From positions 78,760 through 142,759 of the forward strand of contig JAEOTC010000038.1 in the NCBI GenBank assembly GCA_016840035.1: a stretch of 64,000 nucleotides of DNA, read 5' to 3'. This DNA is from Candidatus Hodarchaeota archaeon (GTDB lineage: Archaea > Asgardarchaeota > Heimdallarchaeia > Hodarchaeales > Hodarchaeaceae). This document shows, piece by piece, positions 26,402-35,614 of this stretch. Made by a program: the position numbers and the translations under genes. Within the stretch, counting starts at the first letter, position 1; the number at the start of each line of letters is the position of its first letter. Under the pieces are notes generated by a model that was not told the DNA's origin, ran no database searches, and saw nothing but the letters and a program-made list of their open reading frames with translations.

Positions 26402-27507
26402 GCTAAGATAATATCGAGTACTTCCCGAATTTTTTTGAGATCAAGGTCTTTAGGGAGGGATATTGCGAGTTTAGTTTGGTACTCACAACAAGGAGTATTT
26501 GGTAAATTTTCGCAGGAAGGTTCAACTCCATGAAACCCGAATTGCATGGGCCGTAAGGCCGTTATGTCCACCTCAGATTCTAGTGTTCTTAAAGCTTCTA
26601 AACTGATAAATTCATCATTAAAATTAAATGACGTTGGACTTATGATTGCTTGAACAACTTCATCTGACAAGTATTTTCGACAGATTGTTTCACAAATATA
26701 TTGGCAATAGAAACAAAGATTCTTTCCAGCCTTAAACACGTCAAATAATGGTTTTAAATCAACGAATGAAAGTACTGGAGAGAAATTTGATTCTACATAT
26801 CGAACATACTTTTCTTCCGAGCTTTTCTCAGTTTTAAAGAACAGAGGAATGATCTTTACTCCTCTCTTCTTCATAAGCCAAGCTGATAAAATTGAGTTAA
26901 TATTTGGACGAAGTAAAGCTAATGCAGCTCCCTGAGAAGTAGAGGGTATCCCGTCGATACCATAATTAATCTCTGAATAAATGAATGCTAAATTTCCACG
27001 AATATCAAGGAAAATTTCTGTATCTGGGTTAGTAAGATCTACACGAAGTCCAAGGATATCAGAATCTAGAATATCACTCCCTAATTTCGCAGCAATCTCC
27101 ATGGATGAATAGGCGTGTACGCCTTCACGACGTGCCCTCACGGCAAAAGTACTCTGAGGTAATAAGTATTTTTTAACTTCCTTTACTCCATTAACCAGGA
27201 TTTCCTCTTCACTACTCTCACTCACGAAAACTCGGCTTATTGACGAAATCCCACTGATTTGGCTGGTAATCGTTTTGTCAATTGCTCGAGGGAAGTCATC
27301 AGTACTGAATGCAATCAATAGCCGTCCACGGAAATCAACTATCGAATAGGATAAATCAAACCTCTCTAAAAGTGAATTAAGATTCGACCGTAGTAAGCTA
27401 ATCATTCGCCGTCTGGTTCGACGACTTTTGATACCTAACTCCCCTCCCAATCTAAGCAATAGAACATATCTACCGATTAGATTAGAGTATGGTTGATTGT
27501 GCTCCAA
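26395..27507 (-). CDS. THUMP-domain ThiI-like protein with degenerate PP-loop
   Basis: A 370-residue protein with ThiI organisation: an N-terminal ferredoxin-like/THUMP region (about 1-175, RARREGVHAYSSMEIAAKLG, VDLTNPDTEIFLDIRG) and a C-terminal domain beginning GIDGIPSTSQGAALALLRPNINSILSAWLMKKRG. ThiI thiolates U8 of tRNA using an ATP PP-loop of the form SGGxDS at this spot. Here it reads RPNINS, so the glycines and Asp are missing. Cys pairs CFYCQYICETIC and CENLPNTPCC occur near the end. It may bind tRNA without activating it. Family assignment is good, activity doubtful. Confidence 0.8.
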   Translation of the reverse strand: MEHNQPYSNLIGRYVLLLRLGGELGIKSRRTRRRMISLLRSNLNSLLERFDLSYSIVDFRGRLLIAFSTDDFPRAIDKTITSQISGISSISRVFVSESSEEEILVNGVKEVKKYLLPQSTFAVRARREGVHAYSSMEIAAKLGSDILDSDILGLRVDLTNPDTEIFLDIRGNLAFIYSEINYGIDGIPSTSQGAALALLRPNINSILSAWLMKKRGVKIIPLFFKTEKSSEEKYVRYVESNFSPVLSFVDLKPLFDVFKAGKNLCFYCQYICETICRKYLSDEVVQAIISPTSFNFNDEFISLEALRTLESEVDITALRPMQFGFHGVEPSCENLPNTPCCEYQTKLAISLPKDLDLKKIREVLDIILAQ

Positions 27508-27663
27508 TGTTAACCCAATAGTATTTGGATAAGAGACTTCAAGGAACTACACATATCATTATTTTGAACAGGACATGAGCGATTCAGAGTAACTATAATC
27601 TATCATAGCAAAGCTCATACTTGTCAGGTTTCATCATTACGCTCATAGACTGTTGGGATCTAT

Positions 27664-28080
27664 TTAATCCTCAATATCAGTGTCGTCTTCTTTGAGTTCC
27701 TCTGAAGATCTTATTAATTCAGCCATGGAATATTGTTGATCAAATTTTTTCCAGATTGAGGAGACTATAACTTCGTCTAAGCCTTTTATCTTCTTTGTGA
27801 CAACTTTTTTAGCTGCATCTCGCTTCTCTGGTAATTCTGTGAAACCCCACATAGCTGCTGGAACAGCTTCTGGGTTTTTTTCAATTATATATACTGTACC
27901 CTCCTGTTGTTGAAAAGAAAAAAACTGTGGTTGAATAAGTGGACAATCAGATAGCTTATGCAGTCCAGTAACTGTGAATAGGTGATTACATCTTGTTTTC
28001 TCAGGGGATGTAGCAGATGACTTAAATGCGCAATGACCTTTGTCAAGGTATCTCCATGCTGTAATTAATTCAGTTTTCAT
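27664..28080 (-). CDS. Mak16/L28e-like protein
   Basis: A 138-residue protein that follows the N-terminal half of eukaryotic Mak16: ITAWRYLDKGHCAFKS, CNHLFTVTGLHKLSDCPL, GTVYIIEKNPEAVPAAMW, DEVIVSSIWKKFDQQY. Mak16 is needed for 60S ribosomal subunit assembly and shares a fold with ribosomal protein L28e. L28e/Mak16-like proteins have been reported in Asgard archaea. Three Cys in the first half (C17, C31, C46) could form part of a metal site. The acidic tail EELKEDDTDIED resembles the acidic Mak16 C terminus. It lies just downstream of tRNA-Thr on the same strand. Confidence 0.8.
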   Translation of the reverse strand: MKTELITAWRYLDKGHCAFKSSATSPEKTRCNHLFTVTGLHKLSDCPLIQPQFFSFQQQEGTVYIIEKNPEAVPAAMWGFTELPEKRDAAKKVVTKKIKGLDEVIVSSIWKKFDQQYSMAELIRSSEELKEDDTDIED

Positions 28081-28136
28081 TATTGGTCACTTTTTGTTCT
28101 TGAAAGTCGATATAATTTCGTATTTGTTGAGATAAT

Positions 28137-28209
28137 AGCCGCTGGTGGGACTTGAACCCACGGCCAACAGATTACAAGTCTGTCGCTCTACCAACTAAGC
28201 CACAGCGGC
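28137..28209 (-). tRNA. tRNA-Thr(TGT)
   Basis: A complete intronless tRNA on the minus strand: acceptor GCCGCTG/CAGCGGC, D-arm, anticodon stem ACAGA/TCTGT with loop CTTGTAA (anticodon TGT), T-arm GTGGG/CCCAC with TTCAAGT, discriminator T, no encoded CCA. Confidence 0.93.
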
Positions 28210-28228
28210 AAACTCTGCAGTTAAATCT

Positions 28229-28237
28229 ATTTTAAAT
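28229..28237 (-). promoter_or_regulatory. TATA-like element for tRNA-Thr
   Basis: Minus-strand TTTAAAATA centred about 24 bases before the 5' end of tRNA-Thr, inside an AT-rich run. Position and composition fit an archaeal tRNA promoter. Confidence 0.4.
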
Positions 28238-28421
28238 AATAGATCTTTGTTGATAGGATGATTAAGTTTGTTTAATTCGGCTTAGGTTTGGATAATAATA
28301 TAGGGGACATCCTATACACTATTCAACCTACAGGTGGCTTCTATCTCCACTCCTTTAAACTCCTCTTAAATTTGTTTAAAACATTCTCCAATAAGGGCTA
28401 GTCAGAAAGAAGCTATTCTTC

Positions 28422-28892
28422 TTACTCAACCATTAAATAGGTCTGATTTCTGATAAAAACTGTTTGCAACCCTTTTTTTCTAGCTAATCGTTTCAATTGT
28501 TTATCATTAGTAGCAATGACCCCATTGTAACGCTCTCCATATTCTAGAAGTATAAAATCAATATTCTTATGGTCATAATCTGTATCCCAAATCTCACATT
28601 CTTTATCTACGAAAAAAAGAGCAATTTGAGCCTCTTTTTCTACCTTTTTTTTACCAGACTTATTTAATTTTGATAACTCATCGAAAACTGGTTTCAATAC
28701 CACGAGCTTCCTTTTTTCAGGAAAAACACGATCGAGCTCAAAGGTTAAATTAAAGCCTTTCATTTGACCCATGGCCATAAGAAAGTTAGTATCAAGAAAA
28801 ATAGTTTTTACAGAATCTCCAAATGACGAGATTATTGCCCCGCCCGTTGTTCTTTTCCACCTGTGATAGTTCCCCATCCTATCAAACGCCAT
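28422..28892 (-). CDS. PIN-domain RNase-like protein (FCF1/UTP24-like)
   Basis: A 156-residue protein. The PIN core starts with IFLDTNFLM and includes KPVFDELSKL, DFILLEYGERY and IATNDKQLKRLARKKGL, supplying the usual acidic metal residues. In archaea and eukaryotes single-domain PIN proteins of this type process rRNA. The 5' end overlaps the 3' end of the aIF2-gamma gene by 61 bases in another frame; no later ATG, GTG or TTG precedes the domain, so this overlap, or a non-standard start, must be real. No antitoxin gene is next to it, which argues against VapC. Confidence 0.8.
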   Translation of the reverse strand: MAFDRMGNYHRWKRTTGGAIISSFGDSVKTIFLDTNFLMAMGQMKGFNLTFELDRVFPEKRKLVVLKPVFDELSKLNKSGKKKVEKEAQIALFFVDKECEIWDTDYDHKNIDFILLEYGERYNGVIATNDKQLKRLARKKGLQTVFIRNQTYLMVE

Positions 28893-30343
28893 CTCCTGTC
28901 AATTTGGCGACTGATCGCAATTCTAATTCCAGTCTCGGCGCATACTGGTAACCGTAAGTTCACCGCGATGTTACCTTTTGCAGACATAACAACTTTCCCA
29001 ACAGTTTTTGCCGTTCCCACGCTAAGCATTAGATTTTCATTCATCTCGATATTTTGAACCGTACTTTGAGATTCACTCCCCACAACCCTTTCCATGAGGT
29101 GTGATTCAAACTCTAGAGTATCCCAACTCGGTGGTAATGAGTCAGAGTATCCAACAACATGTCCAACTAGCATATCGCTTTTTGTTAGTGCAGGATCAAG
29201 ATTAGTCCCAATGCCAATTAATCCCCCTGGATGAGCAGTATCTAATTCTCCGAAACCAGACCGTAAGCTTACAATCTTCGTATTTAGAAATTTATATTTG
29301 TTCCCTCTCCGAACACCTGGTCTAATCTGTATATCATCCCCCACAGAGAATTTTCCCTGAATTATACTTCCTCCAACAACACCACCTTTGAGTTTTTCAG
29401 GTGATTGACCAGGTTTATTGACATCAAATGATCTAGCAATAAGCATTTGAGGGGATAAATCCGCGTCGCGAGGAGGAGTTGGAAGATTTTCCTCAATACT
29501 TTGTATTAATAAATCGATATTTGAGTGGTGAACTGCACTAATAGGAATTACTGGAGATTTTTTTGCAGAGGTGGTAGAAATAAACTTTTTTAAATCCTTA
29601 AAATTATTGAGGGCTTCTTTTTCAGAGACTAACTCAATTTTATTTTGACAGACTATAACCTTCTCCATCCCAATAATGTCCATGGCTGCAAGATGTTCCC
29701 GAGTTTGAGGCATAGGCACTCGTTCATTTGTGGCTACAACAAGGATTGCTCCATCCATGATACTTGCACCAGAAAGCATTGTAGCCATTAATACTTCGTG
29801 TCCTGGTGCATCTACAAACGCTACGCGTCTTAGCAGAATAGTTTCCTTACCACAGTTCGGACATTCTTTTTTTGTTGTATATTTAGTAGGAGCTTTGCAG
29901 GTAGGACATTCACGGAATTCTGTTTCTGCGTACCCAAGACGTATTGAAATTCCTCTTCTGATTTCTTCGCTATGAGTATCAGGGAATTTACCAGTAAGCG
30001 CTTGAGTTAATGTGGACTTTCCGTGATCTACATGTCCGATCATACCCAAGCTAATCTCTGCCTGATTAGGTGCTGTTTCAACAACTTTCTTTTTTGTAGT
30101 GGCTTTTTTCTTAGCTTTACTGGCCGTTTTTGCCTTAGATTTCTTTGCTTTAGTTGTTGTTGATTTTGCAGTCTTTTTTGTTGCAGCAGGAGCTTTTTTC
30201 ACCGCGGTTTTCTTCTTTTTTGCTGTAGTTTTCTTTGTAGTCTTCTTCGTCGTTTTCGACGATTTAGTGGATTCTACCTCTTTTGTCTTGGATGAGGTAT
30301 CTTCTTTCTTACTTGTAGAAGCTTTCTTCTTTCGCGGTGACAT
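28832..30343 (-). CDS. eif2g: Translation initiation factor aIF2 gamma subunit
   Basis: The 503-residue GTPase that, with alpha and beta, brings initiator Met-tRNA to the small subunit. From residue about 93 the sequence is canonical: LGMIGHVDHGKSTLTQAL, EEIRRGISIRLGYAE, the zinc ribbon (CPTC, CPNCGKE), DAPGHEVLMATMLSGA, QNKIEL, and the C-terminal beta-barrels. The first 92 residues are an unusual Lys/Thr/Ala/Ser-rich extension (TKKTAKSTTTKAKKSKAK and similar), resembling histone H1 tails. Archaeal homologs are about 410 residues. The extension may bind rRNA or tRNA (inference). Confidence 0.96.
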   Translation of the reverse strand: MSPRKKKASTSKKEDTSSKTKEVESTKSSKTTKKTTKKTTAKKKKTAVKKAPAATKKTAKSTTTKAKKSKAKTASKAKKKATTKKKVVETAPNQAEISLGMIGHVDHGKSTLTQALTGKFPDTHSEEIRRGISIRLGYAETEFRECPTCKAPTKYTTKKECPNCGKETILLRRVAFVDAPGHEVLMATMLSGASIMDGAILVVATNERVPMPQTREHLAAMDIIGMEKVIVCQNKIELVSEKEALNNFKDLKKFISTTSAKKSPVIPISAVHHSNIDLLIQSIEENLPTPPRDADLSPQMLIARSFDVNKPGQSPEKLKGGVVGGSIIQGKFSVGDDIQIRPGVRRGNKYKFLNTKIVSLRSGFGELDTAHPGGLIGIGTNLDPALTKSDMLVGHVVGYSDSLPPSWDTLEFESHLMERVVGSESQSTVQNIEMNENLMLSVGTAKTVGKVVMSAKGNIAVNLRLPVCAETGIRIAISRQIDRRWRLIGWGTITGGKEQRAGQ

Positions 30344-30363
30344 ATGAATCCTCGAATTTTATT

Positions 30364-30738
30364 TTAAAGTAATTCTTCTATAGGGCTGCTGCCTCTTTCA
30401 GTAATCTTCAGGTTAATCTGATAAATATCTTCACTAATCAGGGAGCCTCGGACACGTTTCCGTCTTCTCCTTCCTTTCCGTTTAGGTTTGTATCCTACTC
30501 CTCTATGACCAATGAGTATTCGTTTTGGCATTGCACCATCTACACCAGGAGCCATTGGAAATCCAGAATGATCAGAACCGCCTGTGATCTTGAATTTATA
30601 TCCTTCAAAACCGATAATTGAACCTTCTAGCTCATCACCAACGGACATTCCGATTAGTGGACGAGTCATAGAGTCCTCATCTATTTCTTTCTTGTAGCTC
30701 TGTTTCTCATCAGCTAAATTTATTTGAAATCGAACCAT
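30364..30738 (-). CDS. rps6e: 30S ribosomal protein eS6
   Basis: A 124-residue archaeal-size eS6: FQINLADEKQSYKKEI, PLIGMSVGDELEG, GYKFKITGGSDHSGFPM, MPKRILIGHRGVGYKPKRKGRRRRKRVRG. It lies 20 bases before the aIF2-gamma gene on the same strand, the order common in archaea, so they probably form one operon. Confidence 0.96.
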   Translation of the reverse strand: MVRFQINLADEKQSYKKEIDEDSMTRPLIGMSVGDELEGSIIGFEGYKFKITGGSDHSGFPMAPGVDGAMPKRILIGHRGVGYKPKRKGRRRRKRVRGSLISEDIYQINLKITERGSSPIEELL

Positions 30739-30977
30739 GTTATCATCTCTAACCGTTTTACATTACTACAAGGGCGTGAACTCGTAGTAGCCAATAGTAG
30801 TATTGTTAACAGGTCAATGGTGTCATTAGATGTTCTTAAGCTCCAGATTCTTATTTCTTCTGATGAAAGATTTTAAGTCTTTACCGAGGAGCTTTTTCCT
30901 CTTGGTTTGTTTGTTATAGAAGAAAATATGTCATATTAAGAATAATGGCATAGTTTTCAGTGTGAAATATTCCTACA

Positions 30978-32771
30978 TTAAAAAGCCCAATATTTATTGA
31001 CAGTTCGTCGTTTTATTTCTATTAATTCACTTAACGCATCCATTTCTGATCCAGAAAGAATTTTATCCGCCAGTATCTTTCGTGCATGAGTCTCGGGAAC
31101 ATTTACCCAGAGCTCATCATCTTCTCTAATTTGTCTACCTGCTGTAGGGCCTTTTAATGCCACTGCAACTTGATTACTGACCTCTGCTTTAGGTAAATTT
31201 TCTCCACGATCTTGGATCTGCAACAAATGTCCGATTATTTTGTTATCACGATTTATGAGATCAACTTTTGGAGTAAGTACTCCAGAGAGAACTTCAACAC
31301 CAACAATACAGGGTTTACACTGTCTAAAGATATAGGGGAGAACTTTTATCTTACTTGGTCGTATGATATCTTTAAGAGCTTCTTCTTCTTCTTCCTGTTG
31401 GACTTTATATTGATATTCTTGATATTCCTCACTTAATTGGTAGATAATATCACTTTGTAGTATAGGTATTCCTAACCTATTTCCCTCTTCTTGTGCATCC
31501 TCAAGAACTATGGTTCTAAACGCAAGAATGATTCCAAATGATTTATCCTTTTCCTTAGCAAGAGAGGCTTGATAAATATCCTTTTTTGTAACATCTCCGA
31601 CAGCAGCAAATCGAATTTGAATACTCGAATCCCTAAGAAAATTGACTAACGCTTCTAAAGAACCTAACGCATCAGCTTTTACAATTACCCCTGCATCGTC
31701 AGTTTCAACTAAAATACTTGCTAATTCGTCCTCAATCTTTTTAACAGCTTCATCTTCAGATTCCTCTGAAACAACGTAGAGAGAGGATCCCGCAATTGCA
31801 TCTTCTAACTCAGGGGCTACTATTTTCACTCCTATCGCAGCTATTGCTTCATTTACGTTTCCAAATTTATTACGAGGGTCACGAATTTCATCAAGATCTT
31901 TCGGTAGCAGAAGTGCCCTAACTTTGGTTGATATAACACCATTCTTACCAGCAAGTACAATGTGGGAATTATTTCGTATTATTCCATCGAATAAAATCAC
32001 ATCAAGGGTTGTTCCAAGACCTACTTCCTTTTTGACTTCTAGAACCACTCCCTTTCCACTATCAAGATGTAGAGCAAGCTGTGTTTTTAAGTACTGTTCC
32101 GTTAAAGTTGCTAAAACAAGGAATAATTCAGGGATGCCTTCTCCTGTGACCGCAGAAGTCGGTATAATGGCAATTTTCTTTGCAAAATTCTTTATCTTGT
32201 CGTATCTCTCGGGTTCTAGATTGAAATGACTTAATTCAGCCATAATTTCATAAATAACAGTTTGGAGTGCATCCTGAGTTGTGCTAGACTGTTTTTTTAA
32301 TGATTGAACAAGTGATAATTTTGGATAACTACGCCAACCTGGTAATCTATCAATTTTATTTGCAGCAATAAGAAAGGGTACTTTATTTCGAACTAAAATT
32401 CGTAAAGATTCCACTGTTTGAGGTTGTATACCTCGTCGCACATCAATCACAAGTATTGAAAAGTTGGCTGTGCTTGCTCCTCTTGACCTGAGATTCATAA
32501 AGGCAGCATGACCTGGTGTATCAATAATAAGAATTCCAGGTATATTAAGACTTTTCTTACCATCTCCCAATAATTTTCCACACAAAGCAGTAACCGTATC
32601 GATAGGAAAAAAACTAGCTCCAATATGTTGAGTTATCCCGCCAGTTTCTCTTGCCTGTACTGCTGTACCTCTCACTTTATCCAGTAAGCTTGTTTTTCCG
32701 GAGTCAACATGTCCCAAGATAACTGTAATTGGACTCCTCATTAATTCTTTAGAATTATTGTCTTCGGTCAA
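30978..32771 (-). CDS. infB: Translation initiation factor aIF5B (IF-2 type)
   Basis: The GTPase that joins ribosomal subunits: ITVILGHVDSGKTSLLDKVRG (G1), GGITQHIGASFF (G2), IDTPGHAAFMNLRSRG (G3), AANKIDRL (G4), then beta-barrels and the C-terminal domain ending in KYWAF. A longer frame starts at GTG 32828, but the TTG at 32769-32771 has GGAGTGA five bases upstream and leaves a short N terminus like other archaeal homologs, so I prefer it. Glu-rich EYQYKVQQEEEEEALKD lies between domains III and IV. It is typical in length at about 597 residues. Confidence 0.95.
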   Translation of the reverse strand: MTEDNNSKELMRSPITVILGHVDSGKTSLLDKVRGTAVQARETGGITQHIGASFFPIDTVTALCGKLLGDGKKSLNIPGILIIDTPGHAAFMNLRSRGASTANFSILVIDVRRGIQPQTVESLRILVRNKVPFLIAANKIDRLPGWRSYPKLSLVQSLKKQSSTTQDALQTVIYEIMAELSHFNLEPERYDKIKNFAKKIAIIPTSAVTGEGIPELFLVLATLTEQYLKTQLALHLDSGKGVVLEVKKEVGLGTTLDVILFDGIIRNNSHIVLAGKNGVISTKVRALLLPKDLDEIRDPRNKFGNVNEAIAAIGVKIVAPELEDAIAGSSLYVVSEESEDEAVKKIEDELASILVETDDAGVIVKADALGSLEALVNFLRDSSIQIRFAAVGDVTKKDIYQASLAKEKDKSFGIILAFRTIVLEDAQEEGNRLGIPILQSDIIYQLSEEYQEYQYKVQQEEEEEALKDIIRPSKIKVLPYIFRQCKPCIVGVEVLSGVLTPKVDLINRDNKIIGHLLQIQDRGENLPKAEVSNQVAVALKGPTAGRQIREDDELWVNVPETHARKILADKILSGSEMDALSELIEIKRRTVNKYWAF

Positions 32772-33056
32772 GATAATCACTCCAGAGTTAATTAATTTTC
32801 CATACTCCTCAGAATACTGTTTGATCACCTGAAATACAGGTTATCTCAATTTCAAACGCGCGTTAAATTAGTGATACCATATTAAATAAGCTATTTCACC
32901 AGATTTCTTTGGTAAACTTGCGATCGTTTAGCTTACAGGTCATGGAATAGGAAATCCTAACACATTGAATTACTTACCGTTGATTGAAAGCTAAAATTTA
33001 TGACCATATTGATTGTGTGTTGATATATCGTAGAAAGGTTCGGAGAATGTAAATTT

Positions 33057-33464
33057 TTGCGCAGAGATAATACCCATTATTTTATATATCCAGAATATTT
33101 CGATAAATCTCTTAAACGTCGTGAAGGACGAAGATTACCTATTAGTGATTCATTAGAAAATCCCTCATTATTAGAAATTCGATTAGCGGCAGAGAAAATA
33201 GGTTTGGATTATGAAATTAGGGAAAATGGAAGTTACCCCCGTCAATGGTGGAATCCAAAAGGTTTGATTCTTATTGAGAAAAAGGATTCAAAATTGACGA
33301 CTATTCGGAAGTTAAGCCTTGAAATAGAAAAGAATATCAAACCTGCTCTTGAGAAAAAGAGAAAGGAAGTTAAGGAAGCCAAAAAAAAGAAGAGTTCGAA
33401 ACCTAGATATAAAACCACAAAAAAGAAATCTCAAACAGAATTTCGACCTAAGCGTCGTAGATAA
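33057..33464 (+). CDS. srp19: Signal recognition particle 19 kDa protein
   Basis: A 135-residue RNA-binding protein that organises SRP RNA so that SRP54 can bind. The family pattern is present: FIYPEYFDKSLKRREGRRLP, AAEKIGLDYEI, SYPRQWWNPKGLILIE. A Lys/Arg-rich C-terminal tail of about 45 residues (EVKEAKKKKSSKPRYK and on) exceeds the basic tail of most archaeal SRP19 proteins. The start is TTG 33057. Confidence 0.93.
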   Translation: MRRDNTHYFIYPEYFDKSLKRREGRRLPISDSLENPSLLEIRLAAEKIGLDYEIRENGSYPRQWWNPKGLILIEKKDSKLTTIRKLSLEIEKNIKPALEKKRKEVKEAKKKKSSKPRYKTTKKKSQTEFRPKRRR

Positions 33465-33565
33465 CTTTAAACTATTGAATCTATCTATTCTGGAATCTAG
33501 ATTCAATTTATAAAAGCTAGATTAGGTGTTCAAATATGTTAACATCCTACTAAGGGGAGGTACGA

Positions 33566-34207
33566 ATGAGAAAAAAACGTGATGTTTACACCAAACGCGC
33601 GAAACAGGAAGGGTATAGAAGTCGAGCTTTCTATAAACTACAACAGATCAACAGCAAATTTAAGATCTTTCACTCCAACCAAATCATAATTGATCTCTGT
33701 GGTGCCCCTGGGGGATTTTCTCAGGTAGCAAGAGATTGTACGCGAGGAAAAGCATCAATAATCCTTGTTGATCTTGCTAGAATTAAACCAATTCCCGGTA
33801 TTACAGAAATAATTAAAGGAAATATTACTGATGTCTCTACTGTCTTCAAAATTCGCGAAGTTGTTGAAAAACATCGATCTCGTAAACAGGAAATAGTAGT
33901 TCTTGCTGATTGTTCTCCTAATGTTTCGGGAAATTGGCCTACCGATCATGCAATACAAATATGGTTATCGAGAGTGGCTCTTGGAATTTCAAATTATTTT
34001 TTAGCCGTCAAATTTATTTCTAAAGCTTTTCAGGGAGAATCATTCCCAGATTTTCTTGCAGAAATTAAGGAATACTTTCAGGATGTAAAAATTAGTAAAC
34101 CCCCTACTTCACGAAAAACCAGTGCGGAAGTATATATCGTTGCACAGAATAGACGAGATTCAAATCTGACATTATTTGATACGAATATACTCCTTAAAGA
34201 TGAATGA
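33566..34207 (+). CDS. rlmE: RlmE/FtsJ-like RNA 2'-O-methyltransferase
   Basis: A 213-residue Rossmann methyltransferase. The K-D-K-E tetrad of the FtsJ family is visible in RSRAFYKLQQI (K24), VLADCSPNVSGNW, LAVKFISK and SAEVYIVAQ. The SAM motif is IIDLCGAPGGFSQVA. Members methylate rRNA in the peptidyl-transferase A-loop or tRNA wobble positions; which one cannot be decided here. GGGAGG precedes the ATG. trm1 follows after 17 bases, forming an RNA-modification pair. Confidence 0.93.
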   Translation: MRKKRDVYTKRAKQEGYRSRAFYKLQQINSKFKIFHSNQIIIDLCGAPGGFSQVARDCTRGKASIILVDLARIKPIPGITEIIKGNITDVSTVFKIREVVEKHRSRKQEIVVLADCSPNVSGNWPTDHAIQIWLSRVALGISNYFLAVKFISKAFQGESFPDFLAEIKEYFQDVKISKPPTSRKTSAEVYIVAQNRRDSNLTLFDTNILLKDE

Positions 34208-34224
34208 TCGGTTAAGGGATAATT

Positions 34225-35403
34225 GTGGATTTAACCAAGATTATTGAGGGAAGAAGAGAATATTTTATTCCTTCTCCTATCGTTGATGGTTCAATTCCCA
34301 GAAAAGTAGACGATGCATTCTTTAATCCTCATCAAAAGTTGAATAGGGATTTTTCTGTTCTAATACTGAGAATTTATGCCAAAATAAATAAAAAACTCAC
34401 ACTCAGAATATGCGAACCCTTCGGAGGGGTTGGTGTAAGAACTTGTCGTTATGCAGTAGAGGTTCCTTCTGAAGCAATTCACTATAATGATGTCAATTCT
34501 GATGCTATTAAGGTAGCTCACCAGAATTTCTCGACTCTATCAAAGCAGGATCGGAATAAAATCAGTATTTACAATAAGGAGTTTACTGATTTCTTGCATT
34601 CACTATATATTGATCATCCAATAATGGATTTCATTGATATAGATCCATATGGATCTCCAATTCCTTTCGTTTCTAGAAGTCTTAAATTCGTTACATTACG
34701 CGGGTTACTTGCTTTTACGGCAACTGATTTGGCTAGCCTATCTGGACTATATCCTCGAGCTTTATACTCAAAATATGGTATTGGTATATTTGAGACACGA
34801 ATTGGGAATGTTCATGAACTTGCTGCACGTAATTTAATCACTGGAATTCAAAAAATAGGTTTAACTCAAAATCAATCAGTTCTTCCAGTTTTTACAGTTT
34901 ATTATCGACATTTCATTAGGACATTTCTGATTAGAGAACGGGGAGTTGATAAAGTTCTCGATTCAACTGGTTTTCTCCACAAATGCCAAAAATGCAATTG
35001 CATTTTCCACACTTCTCTGAAATCCAAAAATGTTAGATGTATTTCATGCGATAGTGTTCAGCTTCGGAGTATTGGTCCTTTATATCTGGGAAAACTTCAC
35101 GATGAGATGTACCTATCATATCTCAAGGAAGAACCTCATCTTATGGATTTAAATGGCGCTAAGAAGATAAAAAAATTAATTAATTTAATTAATGAAGAAA
35201 ATAAGCTTGATATTCCTTGGTCATTTGATGTACAGAACATTGCAAAAGATATTAATGAACCAATTCCTCCTATGAATTTCATTGTTAAAAGAATTATTGA
35301 TAGGGGTCACAAATGTTACAAAACCCATTTTTCAGGATCTTGTCTAAAGACAAATGCGAGTTATAACGATTTATGTGAAATTGTGAAGGCTGGTATCGAG
35401 TAG
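34225..35403 (+). CDS. trm1: tRNA (guanine26-N2)-dimethyltransferase Trm1
   Basis: A 392-residue enzyme that makes N2,N2-dimethylguanosine at position 26 of tRNA. Family motifs: DDAFFNPHQKLNRDFSVLI, CEPFGGVGVRTCRYAVEV (SAM site), HYNDVNSDAIKVAHQN, FIDIDPYGSPIPF, GLLAFTATDLASLSG, and a zinc-binding set (CQKCNCIF, CISCDSV). The start is GTG 34225. Probably co-transcribed with rlmE. Confidence 0.96.
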   Translation: MDLTKIIEGRREYFIPSPIVDGSIPRKVDDAFFNPHQKLNRDFSVLILRIYAKINKKLTLRICEPFGGVGVRTCRYAVEVPSEAIHYNDVNSDAIKVAHQNFSTLSKQDRNKISIYNKEFTDFLHSLYIDHPIMDFIDIDPYGSPIPFVSRSLKFVTLRGLLAFTATDLASLSGLYPRALYSKYGIGIFETRIGNVHELAARNLITGIQKIGLTQNQSVLPVFTVYYRHFIRTFLIRERGVDKVLDSTGFLHKCQKCNCIFHTSLKSKNVRCISCDSVQLRSIGPLYLGKLHDEMYLSYLKEEPHLMDLNGAKKIKKLINLINEENKLDIPWSFDVQNIAKDINEPIPPMNFIVKRIIDRGHKCYKTHFSGSCLKTNASYNDLCEIVKAGIE

Positions 35404-35529
35404 TGTTATTCATCGTTTTTCCGAAAAAAGATTTGTTTAAGTAGAAATGAAACAAACAAAAACAAATTCATGAACGAAGATAAAAAACAAGAGTAGGGAC
35501 GGCGGGATTTGAACCCACGACCTCTTGGT

Positions 35530-35558
35530 ATTCTGATAACCAACATCGGTTGGTTATT
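35530..35558 (-). other. Anticodon-loop intron (37/38) of tRNA-Pro
   Basis: A 29-base insert after base 37, containing a perfect nine-base-pair hairpin (ATAACCAAC, loop CGAT, GTTGGTTAT). Removal restores the loop TTTGGGA. Ends may shift by one base. Confidence 0.7.
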
Positions 35559-35575
35559 CCCAAACCAAGAATCAT

Positions 35576-35614
35576 CTAGTCGTTATTTCCGTGTTATTCC
35601 AGAGAATAACTAAA
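35576..35614 (-). other. D-loop intron of tRNA-Pro
   Basis: A 39-base insert in the D-loop, directly after GG-T (positions 18-20). It contains GTTATTC, loop TCTG, GAATAAC as a perfect seven-base-pair hairpin. Introns outside position 37/38 are non-canonical but known in archaea. Removal yields a regular D-arm with GTCT pairing TGAT. Confidence 0.65.

Noticed and set aside
28422..28892. Reading the PIN protein as a VapC toxin
   Set aside because: No VapB-like gene is present, and it follows aIF2-gamma, the usual place of an archaeal rRNA-processing PIN protein.
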